A stretch of 64,000 nucleotides of DNA from an uncultured Prevotellaceae bacterium (lineage in GTDB: Bacteria > Bacteroidota > Bacteroidia > Bacteroidales > Muribaculaceae). The position numbers and the translations under genes were made by a program. Shown piece after piece: positions 62,961 through 64,000 of this stretch. Below the pieces are notes generated by a model. It was not told where the DNA came from and ran no database searches. It saw only the letters and a program-made list of their open reading frames with translations. How positions within the stretch are numbered: the stretch's first letter is position 1; each line of letters begins with the position of its first letter. The DNA is taken from contig ONMF01000007.1 of NCBI GenBank assembly GCA_900318865.1, forward strand, positions 62,001 to 126,000. Reading direction: 5' to 3'.

Positions 62961-64000
62961 CCCTCCTTGTCACATTCGGCACGCCGAAAAGCAACACGGA
63001 TTTTTTCAGTCACAAAGCCATAATAATCAGGGAAGAAAATCTTACATTCCGACACCAGCAAGACAAGGAAAACCAGCGCTCCCGCCACAATGGCAAGCAA
63101 TGACCACGGCGTCAACGACACAAGCAGCCACGACACACCGCCGGCAAAAACCGCAGGAAGCAGATTCCGAATAAAAATACCCACAAACGGCATCATCTTC
63201 ACGCCCATCAATCGCGATGCAAAATAAATGTAGGCACACAGCGAGCACAGGGACACCACAATGGCAGAAGCAAGCATCACCATCACACCATAGCGATAGA
63301 AAAGAAATGCAAATACCACGATTAACGATTTTTCGGCGATCATGACATTGCGAATGATGTCGGTCCTGCCAAATATCTTGAAAATGATAAGCATATAGCT
63401 ACACACCGGATACACCAGCCCCCAGCACAGCATCATCCGGAAATATGGCACCACCGGCAACCACCGCGACGGAAAAACCACATCAATCACAGGATAGCTC
63501 AGAGCCAGCAAAAGCATGCAGAACAGCGAATTCACAAATGTCATCACTCCGAACATACGCAAAATCTCCACATTTTTCTGTTCCTGGGTCTCGCATTTTG
63601 AAATCAGCACAAACGAGGTGCTGCTGATGGACATTTCCAACGAGTTGGTCGGCGTTTGCTGTAGTTTCTGGGCTTGCCCCATGAACCCGGCACTCACCGG
63701 ATTGTAGTATTTACCCAAAATAAATGTGAAAATGTTCTGTGACAACTGCACGAATATTGTTGAGGCCAACAGATTCACACCAAATGCCCACAACTCCTTA
63801 AAGCGTCCAAAATCGAACTCCCAACGCAGATTCCACTTGGAAAAAATCACCAAAAGGACAAAATAAAACCCGGGGAATCCAACTTGCAATTCGACCAGCG
63901 CCCAATACCCCCCACCATTGAGTGCTATCAACACCGCAACGCACAGCGCCAATGAAATGGCTGAAATATTAAGCCCAGCCAACCGCCTGAAATGCAGCTG
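62957..64000 (-). CDS. Wzx-like polysaccharide flippase, 5' end beyond the window
   Basis: At least 347 residues are read; the frame stays open through the right edge, so the TTG at 63982 is not the start. About nine hydrophobic helices remain, with charged turns such as FGRFKELWAFG and a conserved FILGKYYNPVSAGFM in the first part, as in the PST family of lipopolysaccharide and exopolysaccharide exporters. It would move the lipid-linked repeat unit made by the neighbouring transferases across the inner membrane. The gene is convergent with the GT2 gene, the two stops overlapping. Confidence 0.87.
   Translation of the reverse strand, partial: QLHFRRLAGLNISAISLALCVAVLIALNGGGYWALVELQVGFPGFYFVLLVIFSKWNLRWEFDFGRFKELWAFGVNLLASTIFVQLSQNIFTFILGKYYNPVSAGFMGQAQKLQQTPTNSLEMSISSTSFVLISKCETQEQKNVEILRMFGVMTFVNSLFCMLLLALSYPVIDVVFPSRWLPVVPYFRMMLCWGLVYPVCSYMLIIFKIFGRTDIIRNVMIAEKSLIVVFAFLFYRYGVMVMLASAIVVSLCSLCAYIYFASRLMGVKMMPFVGIFIRNLLPAVFAGGVSWLLVSLTPWSLLAIVAGALVFLVLLVSECKIFFPDYYGFVTEKIRVAFRRAECDKEG

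Overview
The window is chromosomal DNA of a GC-rich member of the Bacteroidales. Three observations support this. Many genes are preceded by the Bacteroidetes -7 promoter box TAnnTTTG. The enzymes are typical of gut Bacteroidetes glycan use (SusA-type neopullulanase, GPH/SLC45-like sugar transporter, CBM20-bearing MalQ, SusE/F-like starch-binding modules). Several large secreted proteins end in C-terminal sorting-domain-like sequences. A family such as Muribaculaceae or Prevotellaceae is likely, but I cannot separate them from the sequence alone. No rRNA, CRISPR array, transposase gene or SusC/SusD pair is visible.

Layout. 1-2.1 kb: the 3' end of a secreted protein, then about 1 kb of intergenic palindromic repeats containing a MITE-like element. 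2.2-9.0 kb: a dockerin-CotH protein, a tricorn-type protease, a SemiSWEET sugar transporter, a glycosyltransferase, a Rieske-like lipoprotein and tRNA-Leu(UAA). 9.2-23.4 kb: a secreted glycan-degradation cluster with two GH13 amylases, three non-catalytic proteins made of arrays of binding modules, and a GH53 galactanase; every one carries a two-repeat type I dockerin-like domain. 23.5-26.4 kb: a three-gene overlapping operon for envelope glycan or glycolipid synthesis (polysaccharide deacetylase, GtrB-like GT2, GT87-like membrane protein). 26.4-33.8 kb: a second repeat/MITE region and two large secreted multidomain proteins with sorting-domain-like C-termini. 33.9-42.0 kb: a maltodextrin operon (susA, MFS transporter, malQ, pulA).

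42.1-46.3 kb: a rod-like structured RNA (6S-RNA candidate), a small lipoprotein and a leucine-rich-repeat protein with a C-terminal dockerin. 46.4-52.1 kb, minus strand: a 1.3-kilo-residue SGNH-like secreted protein and a membrane-bound TPR/HTH regulator of the DUF6377 type. 52.2-58.5 kb: ychF followed by a probable surface-modification operon (acyltransferase, SGNH-like lipoprotein, beta-helix protein, dockerin-CotH protein). 58.5-64 kb: part of an exopolysaccharide/LPS locus (two GT4, radical SAM, GT2, Wzx-like flippase running off the window).

Working together: the dockerin-bearing amylases and binding-module proteins would attack starch outside the cell. SusA and PulA would trim the oligosaccharides, the MFS protein would import them, and MalQ would process them in the cytoplasm. 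The most interesting feature is the density of dockerin-like domains (nine proteins here) on starch enzymes, free-standing binding arrays, CotH-like kinases and an LRR protein. This resembles an amylosome or cellulosome parts list, but no cohesin is recognisable in the window.
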